Source: Lagopus muta (lineage: Eukaryota > Chordata > Aves > Galliformes > Phasianidae). Taken from it: 64,000 nt of DNA. Positions 13,501 to 22,100 of the stretch are shown one piece after another (positions within the stretch are counted from its first letter, which is position 1; each line of letters starts with the position of its first letter). The position numbers and the translations under genes were made by a program. Under the pieces are notes generated by a model. It ran no database searches. It had not been told where the DNA came from and saw only the letters and a list, made by a program, of their open reading frames with translations. The stretch is taken from contig NC_064437.1 in the NCBI RefSeq assembly GCF_023343835.1, positions 13,791,001 through 13,855,000 of the forward strand, written 5' to 3'.

Positions 13501-16500
13501 TGTTTGAGATTACAAGTTAGTCTAACCCATGTTACCTAGCACTGGCACATATGCTTTCATAACACTGAATTTCGCAAACCAACTAATGGAAGCTAGGAAA
13601 CGAGAAGTGGTTAACACATCTTAACAACCACAGACTTGCCCTGCAGAACTGGCAGGGGCAAGGGATAACACTGGAACACACCTTGCACCTCCTCATTTTG
13701 GATGGCTCTCCTCCCTGCCTCAAACAGCCGAGCAGCTTGGCTCAAGTAGAGAATATGAAGGAGACATCTGAACAGGCACAAAGCCTCCCACGTACCTATG
13801 TGGAGCTGCCTCCAATCTCCATGCTATGTAGCAACCTTTCCCCAAATCCTGGCAGACACAAAGCATAAGTGGGGGCTCAGATCTACTGAACACAGACACC
13901 AGACCCTGGCAACCACCAGATGCTAACTTCACAGAGAGCAACTATTAGCATAGCTTTTCCCATTAGACTGTAGTATTCAACAAAGTTATGTGTCATATCT
14001 TGAAGTCACATGGCACAGGTGTTAAATGGCTGATGGATGCTTGTTTCAATCACACCTTTGGTTTGATTTCTCAGTCCCCCACATACGGATTAGGCACAAC
14101 ATGCCTACTACAAAAAATAAAATAGTTCTTAACCTACATCACTGAATTCAAACCATTTATGCCCACTGCTACACAAAAAACAGAAGTAGTAGAAGGAACA
14201 TCATCCTTGCAGTAATCCCAGAGCATATCCTGTACCTCAGGATAGCATTTGCAGACATTTCCTTCCTACCCTTTTAAGAGCAGAGGACAATACAGTGCTC
14301 CTCTGTCTCAGAACAGAACAAGTGATAGGAGCAAATGACCAGGGGGTGCCAAGAAGCTCAGGTTGTTGTCTGTCCGAGAGGGACACCTGGTGGCTGGTCC
14401 CCACTGGGGCACCTCCCCAATCTACAGGTCACTGTTTTAAAGTAACAGAATAGAGGGAAAAATGCCTATGGAAAGCAGAACTTGCCACCAAAACTAAGAA
14501 TGCAAAAAAAAAACCAACAGAATCTAGATCTGGTACATTTGATTACTACAAAAAGCAAATAAGGTGGGTTTTTTTTTTTTTTTTTTCCCCCTCCTTGTAT
14601 TTTGAAGTATTTTCACAGTAAAAAGTCCGAGTATCAGAGAAAATCCACAAGAGTGGATAAAGGAAAGAATACCTGAAGCCTTTTCTTAGCTTTTCTCCTA
14701 CACAAACTCCAGCATATGCCAGGCCTACAAAGGCTGCAACGGAAGTAAATGGATGAGGAATGACTCATCTCCGACTTCAAGGCAGCTTTCTTCAGGGTCA
14801 GGAATCTTTCACAATCATTTTATATCACTTCTCTGTCACAAACCTTTAAATATAAGGTCTCTTCTAACAACAAAGCCCCAAAAAAACCTTCACAATGTCA
14901 TTTAATAAATGAAATATGCAGCAGCACTGATTCATCCTCCTCCTCATGTTGGCAGCTTTCAAAATAAAGCATGAACTGCATAAGTTATTAAAATGAACTC
15001 AAACAGCCTAAAGGACAAGAACTGCAGTAGCAAATACTAAATCTAAATAGTTTTTGTAGAAAACCTGTGCATCTAATAGATTTTGAAAGCGACAATGTCA
15101 GTATGAATTTACATTCACATCATTATGTGTTCAGTAAAAGCAAAATATCATTGCCTGGTAGCCAAATGGAGACTCACTTCTTATTGAAGATAGTTGAATT
15201 TTCTCTTCTTTTTGTGAATCCAATGGGCAGTGTCTTCAGATTGATATTATGCCTCCGAGCTCTGTTTCTCAAGTAATTGATCTATCAAAAGTAAAAAAGA
15301 TCCATACATTTTTTTAATCTGAATGATGTTATTTGAATTATAAGAAAATTATACAAAGAACAGCTATGCGTGGAATATTTTAAGAATGTGCATGATGCTA
15401 GCAATTTATTCTTCCGTGCAATTGGATGTAGCCATCAATACTACTACTAAATAAGCCCTGAGACTTCTCCAGAACTTGGGGCTGTTCACACCTACACAGT
15501 GAAGACCTCAGTCCTGAAACCCAGCCTGGCAGTGCCTCAGTAGGAACTCTAGGGCAGCAAATCCTTGCCCAGCAGTCACACTGCTCACGTGGAACTTACG
15601 AATTTATTTGTTGTTGGCCGATGCACAGACAGATCTCGAGCAGCAGCATCAGCCGCTCTTCCCACATCTTCCAGGAACCGATAATCTGAAGGTGAAAAAA
15701 AAACACAACACAGAATAGAAAAAAATAATGTAGTGCTGAACTATTAGAAATGACATATTTAAGAAGTACCTGGAATGTTCTTACCGCTCAGAAGGTTCAA
15801 GTCAGTAAATTCAGTCACGGAGACAAATGCAGTTTTGTCCCTGACTCCGTTACAGCTCAGGGCAAGCTTGTGCTTCTTCACGCACAACAGGCTGAAACGA
15901 CAGAAACACGCATTAGTGTCACACTCAACAGAACAGCAGACAAAATCTGCTCAATTCACATAACAGATACCTGCATGAATACTTCATGCATCGCGGACAC
16001 CGGTACTTGGCCTCCTCTTCGCCACACGTCTCACATCTGAAAGAAGCAGAAAGCAGCTCTCGGAGCAGGGCCTGGCAGGGGAGCAGCTGCACGTGACAGC
16101 GGCCTTCAGAGGGAAAGCCCCACTGCTGGTGGCAGCCTGGCCGGCATGCACAGCATGGAGCTGGACACACAGCAAGGCTGCGTCCATGCCTGCTCCACAG
16201 CCAGCTCACCAGAGCTTCTCTGCACCTATATTTTCATACAGTGCATCGTTATTTCTCTCAAGACCTCAGATTTGCACCGCCCCCTGAACGCCGCATCCCA
16301 TGCCCACTTCGGGTCAGAAGTACCACGCGAGGGTTTGGACAGCGACGAACCGCGCGGGCCGGGACCCTGCGGGCACGAAGCACCGCCGACGGCCATCAGC
16401 TCTCCGCCCCGCCCGGCGGTGTGGGGCGGCGGCGCCCCCTACTGGCGGGGCGGAACGCTGCACCGCTCGGCCCGAGCGCCGCGAGACGGTTGTCCGTACA

Positions 16501-16857
16501 CCGCGAAATCAAACCAGAAACGGGTTCGCCCCTTTGCTACACCCCGCGCCGCGCAAGGAAAGCCGACGCCGCTCCCGGAGGCCACCCCCCGTTTCCAGAC
16601 CCATCCCGCACACAGACGAAACGAGCCGCCGCACGTGGCACGCTCGACCCACACCGAGGAGCGCGGGCCGCAGCCTCTCGCTTCGGCGGCCCCGCTTTCC
16701 CAGATCCCGGCGGAGGCGCCCCCCGGGCCGGGCCGCAACCTGCGGAGCGCCCTGCGGGCCGCGTTTCCACACCCCGCCCGCGCCCGCACCTCTGCAGGGC
16801 CATCTTCCGCCCGCCGGCCGCACGCTGCGAGCTCTCGCCTCCACCCTGCCCCGCCAT
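7448..16857 (-). CDS. ZNHIT6: ZNHIT6 (BCD1) gene, eight exons, 3' end missing
   Basis: Nuclear assembly factor for box C/D snoRNPs, the family of yeast Bcd1 (established knowledge). Joining eight minus-strand exons (16790-16857, 15971-16036, 15785-15891, 15600-15685, 15178-15281, 8910-8978, 8039-8119, 7448-7528) gives one open frame of 220 codons plus 2 nt, with GT/AG at every junction. Residues about 23-58 form the zinc-finger HIT domain; the rest follows the ZNHIT6 C-terminal domain, including [37 protein letters not shown] and VQILMKIE. The part that in human contains a YPTLHVV-like stretch was not found and probably lies left of position 1. The gene starts in a CpG island about 0.9 kb past the COL24A1 polyadenylation signal. 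Identity is firm; the start codon and 3' end are less certain. Confidence 0.93.
8039..8119 (-). CDS. ZNHIT6: ZNHIT6 exon 7
   Basis: 81 bp encoding [20 protein letters not shown] then DPVVCQ and part of Arg. The LKPYIDP..SDPV core is a ZNHIT6 signature. The donor is GTGCGT. The acceptor is taken as GGGAAAG with exon start at 8119, because that phase fits exon 6; an AG two bases further in is less likely. The introns on either side are 510 and 790 bp and show nothing else recognisable. Confidence 0.9.
8910..8978 (-). CDS. ZNHIT6: ZNHIT6 exon 6
   Basis: 69 bp that has no long open frame around it and was found by searching for the expected protein. Encodes [18 protein letters not shown] then YALKR. 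It begins with the base that completes Lys from exon 5 and ends two bases into Arg, so both phases fit. It aligns with the QFCWHVKLQFP..QAEYIEKR block remembered from human. Acceptor is TTTCAG and donor GTACAG. Confidence 0.9.
8979..15177 (-). other. ZNHIT6 intron 5, 6.2 kb
   Basis: Longest intron of this gene in the window. I see no exon and no repeat copy that I can name. It holds an 18-base T tract at 14569-14586 and a GC-richer patch at 14337-14420 with a CTCF-like motif, listed separately. Confidence 0.7.
14380..14393 (-). promoter_or_regulatory. CTCF-like motif in ZNHIT6 intron
   Basis: The minus strand reads CCACCAGGTGTCCC, one base away from the CTCF core CCASYAGRKGGC. Nearby copies of GGTGCC and GGCACC (14345-14415) give the patch weak dyad symmetry. 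Motif only; no occupancy evidence. Confidence 0.35.
15178..15281 (-). CDS. ZNHIT6: ZNHIT6 exon 5
   Basis: 104 bp. Encodes [18 protein letters not shown] then [17 protein letters not shown], a basic stretch matching the NRARR...FTKRKENSTFF block of the family. The donor is GTGAGT; the last codon (Lys) is split and completed by the exon 6.2 kb away. Confidence 0.94.
15600..15685 (-). CDS. ZNHIT6: ZNHIT6 exon 4
   Basis: 86 bp with CTTCAG acceptor and GTAAGT donor. Encodes [18 protein letters not shown] then [11 protein letters not shown], ending on a complete codon. DYRFLEDV is nearly invariant in my memory of vertebrate ZNHIT6. The tail varies more, with Ala-rich AADAAARD here. Confidence 0.94.
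15785..15891 (-). CDS. ZNHIT6: ZNHIT6 exon 3, second half of HIT zinc finger
   Basis: 107 bp. Encodes [16 protein letters not shown], which supplies the remaining Cys/His ligands (C-x3-H and a final C) of the zf-HIT fold. It continues with [20 protein letters not shown]. The donor is GTAAGA; the last base starts an Asp codon finished by exon 4. Confidence 0.95.
15971..16036 (-). CDS. ZNHIT6: ZNHIT6 exon 2, first half of HIT zinc finger
   Basis: 66 bp with TTTCAG acceptor and GTATCT donor. Encodes [17 protein letters not shown] followed by MKYSC. This supplies the first two Cys pairs (CETC and CPRC) and the following Cys of the zf-HIT zinc-binding set. The first codon is completed by exon 1 and the last (Ser) by exon 3. 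Confidence 0.95.
16432..16445 (-). promoter_or_regulatory. CTCF-like motif, exact core match
   Basis: The minus strand reads CCAGTAGGGGGCGC, which fits every position of the CTCF core CCASYAGRKGGCRS. Located in ZNHIT6 intron 1, inside the CpG island. Confidence 0.5.
16790..16857 (-). CDS. ZNHIT6: ZNHIT6 exon 1, coding part
   Basis: Encodes [18 protein letters not shown] then MALQ and two bases of the next Arg codon. The donor is AG|GTGCGG and the split codon joins exactly to exon 2. The ATG at 16857 has a strong Kozak context (GCAGCCATGG). Met19, inside GCGGAAGATGGCC, is a second good start and overlaps an ETS/YY1-like composite motif of the kind often found at housekeeping transcription starts. 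The frame also stays open upstream to an ATG at 17106, but that extension is Arg/Pro-rich CpG-island sequence with no family likeness. The N-terminus is far shorter than the roughly 220 residues I recall before the zinc finger in human. Confidence 0.82.
16799..16810 (-). promoter_or_regulatory. ETS/YY1 composite motif in ZNHIT6 exon 1
   Basis: The minus strand reads GCGGAAGATGGC, an ETS core overlapping a YY1 site. In many housekeeping genes this composite marks the transcription or translation start. Here it contains Met19, so it bears on which ATG is used. Confidence 0.45.
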
Positions 16858-16937
16858 GGCTGCGCCGTACCGCCCCCACGCGCCGCCCGACGCGGCTGGC
16901 TCGGGGCGGGCCCGACCGCGGCGTTTCCTGGGCGGCG

Positions 16938-16951
16938 GCGCCCCCTGGCGG
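16938..16951 (-). promoter_or_regulatory. CTCF-like motif upstream of ZNHIT6 start
   Basis: The minus strand reads CCGCCAGGGGGCGC, one mismatch (position 3) from the CTCF core. It is about 80 bp upstream of the ATG and has the same orientation as the motif at 16432, about 500 bp away. Confidence 0.45.
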
Positions 16952-17000
16952 CACACCGCTCTCCCTCCCGCCCTGCGGAGCCGGGCCGTACCTCCTTCCC

Positions 17001-17745
17001 CTTTCCAGCCCCGCTTCCCCCTGCTTTGGTTGCAGGTTTCTAACCACAAAGAACAACCGTGAAGGAAAGAGATGAAAGGGTTCTGCTGCTTCTGGCGCCG
17101 AGGCACAGTGCTGCCTGTGTGTGTCCCAGCCCCAACTTATCATGCTGTCTGCGTGGCAGTTGCGTTTTTATCATAACTGCAATAATACTTTAAGCTGCTC
17201 GTTTTTAAAATTGTTTTGTTTTGTTTTCTCTTAAAAGCTGTCTAACAAACAACCATAAACATGGGCTATAAAGAATTTCCAAAAGAAAGGTTTCCAAAAG
17301 AAAGGCCACGGGACTGAAAAACACCCGTGAAGCAGAGCACTTTCTAAGAGATGACATTCTTAGAAATAAATAAATCAATAAACCCATTTATCACAATGCC
17401 AGCTCCAGAGCCAAACTAAGAGCAAACATCAGTGGTGCTGTCAGAGAGTAACAACCATGAGAACGTGAAAAACAACAGAGAAAGAAACATTCTCTGAGCT
17501 TGTACCATTCTGTAATCTTCATTTGTCTTTGGTCAGATTTCTTCAATGGGGGAAAAACCTGATGGTCTAACAGAAAACACAGGGCATGTATCTACCTTAC
17601 TGTGTAGAACTGACTACTGTCACTCTTGCAATACTCCATGGCACAACAACTGCTTGTCTGCCCTTGGTAAATGAAGCATGGCCACCTGAAAAGTACCTTT
17701 CCTCATTGCTGAGAATGAACTACACAGCACAAGACAGAATAATAA
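17001..17745. other. Intergenic gap between COL24A1 3' end and ZNHIT6 promoter
   Basis: Short AT-rich gap with no gene. It contains a perfect 15-bp direct repeat (TTTCCAAAAGAAAGG at 17276-17290 and 17291-17305). The stretch just below 17750 is T/GT-rich on the minus strand, as expected downstream of a poly(A) site. Confidence 0.65.
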
Positions 17746-17749
17746 AGAC

Positions 17750-19027
17750 AAAGTGGTAGTGTGGAATCTTATTTTATTATATTTTCAGTATGATTTCCTA
17801 TGGGTCAAGTCAGTTAAACAAGTTGTTTGAATGCTTCTCAGTCCCCAGTGTGGTTTGGCACCATCTTCATGAATTACTCAGCAGGTTTTTGATTGGTAAT
17901 ATGTTGAGGGATATCTTTATAAAGAGTGTTTTTCTTAATTGTAAAATTGTTTTGTTTGTTTTAAGCAAAAGAAGATGGTTGAGCATTTTAGGTTTAATTT
18001 AAGGAAACTGAAGTGATCTAATAATATTACAAAAAAATGACGACTAAGTGGATGAAATGCTGATTATAACTTAACAGCCCGCTTTCAAAAGACATGCTGT
18101 AGGAGATTTAATGAGTTACAAATATATACACAGTATATCATCTTAAGATGCCTTTGTCATTCAAAAAAAGTTAACTGAAAAAACTGAAAACTACTGTAGG
18201 TAGCTCTTCTACAACGGGCTGTTGTTTTCAATGGCTGTAAAGCTAACTGTTTTGACTATATGCATTATATACAACGTGCTGTCTCATATGCCATTTCCAC
18301 AACAGTACGCAAAAATATTTTAAACAAGAAATCCACATAAATAATCGTTTAGTTGTAGTGAAATATGTGACCAATGATTTAAAATAAGTACCTTGATAAC
18401 AGAGACAGATCCTGATGTAACCGGCACATACAGTCTGAAAGATAAAAATGGACTCACATAATCTCTGTTAAGGCCACCAGCACCTTGTGTTACAAAGAGC
18501 ACCAAGGCAACACAGACAGGGAACATGTAAGAGGTAGTGTGTCATCTGTTAAGATGTGTGTGTCCACAGAGGACTGCTATAGAACCGAGAAAAAGACGAC
18601 TTATTGTATTGTGGCATAGTTCACTTTTCAGATATAGCTATTGCACATTTAGGAGCATTAGCCAGTATTGCTCCATGGTATTGTATGTCTCCAGCTTTCC
18701 TCAGAGTGCTCTTTTGCAGTGCTGTCATACAAATTGTCAAGAACACCAGAGGTCCTGAAAAATTCCATGCTCAGATATTCAGTTCCAGGAAATTATGCAA
18801 GAAAGCACCAACCAGTATTAAAAAGAGATTTAAATACTTTAGGAAAATTGTAGTCTTTTCTTTTTTTTTCTTTGTTTTTAAATGCCATTTCTCCTTCTTC
18901 CTGAGGTTCTTTAACCAGCAGTGTTTAAAGCGATTCTTCAGTTTGAGAGCAATTTTGCCTCATTCATTACTCTCACGCTCACTCCGCAGCAGTCCTGCAC
19001 TGATGCAAAGGAACCAGGACACAAAAC
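17750..19027 (-). other. COL24A1: COL24A1 3' untranslated region
   Basis: Non-coding sequence between the stop codon and the inferred poly(A) site. AT-rich with no repeat copy recognised. A 43-bp exon-like segment with AG and GT borders at 18392-18434 lies within it but joins to nothing. Confidence 0.6.
17773..17778 (-). terminator. COL24A1 polyadenylation signal
   Basis: AATAAA on the minus strand, about 1.25 kb past the stop codon. It is followed (17750 to 17710) by a TGTCTT...TGTGCTGTGT stretch that serves as a plausible GU-rich downstream element. I saw no other AATAAA on the minus strand between it and the stop codon, though variant signals could be used. Confidence 0.65.
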
Positions 19028-19174
19028 TCAAAGGAAGCACACCAAGCCACTTTCTATGAAGTGCTGCTGTCCTGGTTTGAGATGAGGAAGTGTATGAACT
19101 TGAACAACCGGAAGCTGATTGGTGTCCTGAGTGTGAAAAAAGAACTGTGTCTTGTGCCAGCTGCCATCCTGAAT
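19028..19174 (-). CDS. COL24A1: COL24A1 last exon (w35): end of C-propeptide, stop
   Basis: 147 coding bp after a TTGCAG acceptor. Encodes [17 protein letters not shown], then [17 protein letters not shown], and ends VCFL-TGA. The last Cys is the eighth of the fibrillar C-propeptide (COLFI) pattern and lies two residues from the end, as in the family. Stop at 19028-19030. Confidence 0.96.
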   Translation of the reverse strand: MQDGSWHKTQFFFHTQDTNQLPVVQVHTLPHLKPGQQHFIESGLVCFL

Positions 19175-22100
19175 CTGCAACACACAGAGGCGGAATATTA
19201 AATTCACATCAAAAATGAGATTCAGAACACAAATGGAGGCTGTGCTTAAAGGGTGATAGAAGTGTAAGTAAGCATTTCTTCTTCCAGCAGCTTGTAAAGA
19301 AACCGAGTAACTCAACAAATGCCATTTCTTTCATGCAGTATCACAATGCTAAAAAGCACTTACCATGCATTCATCCACAAGCACCTTCGGTTCAAGTAGT
19401 GAATTGGCTTTAAACACTTGTCCATTCCAACCTTTGAAGCTAAGAGATGTCTTCTGGCCTCCTGCCTCACTTAATCCCCACATCGGTGTGTTCAGACAGT
19501 GAACTGTGATGCTGTGTGTTGCTTCTGAGCTCAGTAAATGAAGAAAGTTCATCTGCACTTTTCCAATGCCAAACTCCAGCTAAGTTCCAAAAGAAATTTG
19601 CTGTTATACTTAACACACTGAATGGTCACAGCAACACCAAACGGCATGCACAGGTGGGTGCACGGTTTATACATGGGAGCATGCATGAATGTTTACGCAT
19701 TGGGATCGGTGCTGAAAAGCATGATTTGTATTCTTTAGGAGAGCAATTCGGTTCTATTATAGTGATTACTTCAAACAGAAACTTTCTAGGTCATTTTCAA
19801 AGCTTAAAAGAAACGTTTACTAATGCCCACGAGTGCTGTTGGAACATAGATGGGCAGAAAACATGATTTTTAAAATCAGGAAAGTGAAGCAAAGGATCCT
19901 GTGATTCAAACAAAGCTAACAGCGGTAGCAGTGTTTTAGTTGCAGTTGCACCATTCTGCTAATTAGTCTTAGAGCATAGATTCTGCCTGTCAATATCTAC
20001 CTTCTGTTAATAGACTGAAAATCATAAGCATGATTTGATTTTAGACAGAAAATTCAGCTGCTCACTACTCAACAAGAATTTCTCCAAGAGTAGACCATGT
20101 TCAGGGTCCTTACTAATGCAGGAATGCATATATGAGTTATTTCTGATGTTCTTTGGTGGCTAAACTGTATATGCAGACCACCATATATATGACATCTTCA
20201 CTACTCACAGTGGTTTAATGACTATGTGTACTGAGGAGCACAGACTAATGACATAAAAGAAAGCAACCTTTACCTAACAAGGCATTCAGCAGTAGCCAGG
20301 TGTTGAAAAGTAGTGACAAATACACCCTTGGCTGCCCTCAGAGATGAGTTACTAATGAGTAATGTAGCAGCATTTCAGGCTTATTTCTATGGTTTGTTTA
20401 GAAAGGTATAAAGCCAAATGAAAGGATGTCATGTGCGTGGAAGATGAGTAAATGGAGAAAGTGACAGTCACAGTAACATATACTGTCTCTAGATGTTCTG
20501 TAACTTCCTGATCAGAACATATGAAGTGTCCTTCCCAAAGCTGCACACAACACCCTCGCTCCCCTAGTCCCCCAAAATCTCACAACTCTCTTGAGGTCAG
20601 TAAATAAGCAGCTACTTGTTCAAAGCTCTGCTGCAGAATGACTCCCTCAGGACACCATGCATACCTTTGTCACAGATGGTGGTGTTAAACATGTCTGACC
20701 ACCCGCAGTGAAGTTGCAGAAAACTTCGATGGCATCAGAAGGACAGCCAATGTTGGGGTCAATCCAGTACTTTCCTATTAGTGTAGAATCCCAGAGAGAA
20801 AATGAAATCAAAATATAATCATGACTAAGCAGTTTACTAAAATATTCACAATTCTTGGCAAGTATTAAATTTGTTATTACCATAGCTTCACTGGGAAATG
20901 GATGAAAGGCAACATGGAAGTCTTTCCACTTCCATAATTCTATTAACAGTGGATGCTGAGCAAGTCTATTAGCTGCTCAGAAAGTAAGTCATGTCACGGT
21001 ATTGACATCACGTATTCAAATAACTATTTTAGTTTGAACTATTAATTTGACACCTGCTAAAATATCAGCTGCTGCCAGTTTATCTGATTGTGGTGGGCTG
21101 TGGTACACAATTTTCTTATTAGCAATCTAGAATCTGATCCACACAAAAATCATTTCTAACTGACTATAAATATTTGGGAAACTTTTGATCACAAAATGGA
21201 ATTCAGTTTGAAAATTTCTGGCCACGTCTTTACTTCTATATATCATCTCTGATATCTTTTTAATACTAGCTAGCTACATATGTTAAAATCCAGAAATTTT
21301 ATCATACATAAAAGATAAAATAAAGATAGCTGTGACAAACTGCAACAGAATCTAATAAAGACAAATCTGTACACTAGAATAAGGACATAGGAAGTGTCAC
21401 TTGGAAGCAACCAGCTCAGAGCCGTGCCATGTTGAAGCTCTGAGGAAAGCAGACACTTACCGTCGGACACTTTGCGCTCACAGCTGAGCAAGTCCCTGCA
21501 GATGCGTGCTGGGTTATCCCGTGTGCCAAGGGGGTTCTTGATGCTGTGCAGTAAATTGCTAAGGTAGTGCAGTGTTTTGTATATCTCTGTACTGTGATCC
21601 AGTAAAGTTACTTCAGTATTCTGGTATCTCTGCCAGGGGCCGTTAGCAAATGTGTTACCATGGAGAAGAAAGACGACAGCAGTACATGCAGTAAACATCC
21701 AATGGCCATTGAAGAGCCAGACAGAAACATTTATAATACATGCGATCAGCCATATGAAACAGGTTGGGAATAACACATCCCAATAAAAAAAAATTAGTAC
21801 ATTTCATAGAAATTATCAGAGCCAGTGAAGTTACAGACAGTAACAGTTTAAGAACAGTTAAGTACAGTTACAGTTTAAGATCATGCAAATACATCAGTAT
21901 GACATGTTGACAGAAATATTGGATATGGGAGAAAAAGAAAAAAGGAAAAAAGTTAGTCATTTTTACAGTAAACGTAGTGTTTACAGTGAAATCTATTCTT
22001 AGACTTAATTTAGAGAATACATGAAAATGCTTTCGACTTCACACATGTGAGGAGTTTTCTTGCTATCAGTGAGACCACACTCCTGCATATGTATATATGT

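Larger units (their letters stand above)
16280..17000. promoter_or_regulatory. CpG island and ZNHIT6 promoter
   Basis: A sharp block of GC-rich, CpG-dense DNA in an otherwise AT-rich window, with GC boxes such as GGGGCGGG at 16903-16910 and no TATA box seen. It spans ZNHIT6 exon 1 and the start of its first intron (16037-16789). Housekeeping-type promoter for the minus strand. The long open frames on both strands here follow from few AT-rich stop codons. Confidence 0.88.

Noticed and set aside
16146..17143. Long open frames on both strands (309, 273 and 247 codons plus; 234 and 189 codons minus)
   Set aside because: They overlap each other in the CpG island, are Pro/Arg/Ala/Gly-rich, and arise because GC-rich DNA has few stop codons. 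Only the 68-bp ZNHIT6 exon 1 has splice and homology support.
18392..18434. 43-bp exon-like segment with CTTTCAG and GTACTT borders on the minus strand
   Set aside because: Lies past the COL24A1 stop codon, has no recognisable protein and no partner exon.
21270..21460. Extension of the minus-strand frame past exon w32
   Set aside because: The GTAAGT donor at 21460 and continuation in exon w33 with conserved C-propeptide sequence show that it is intron.
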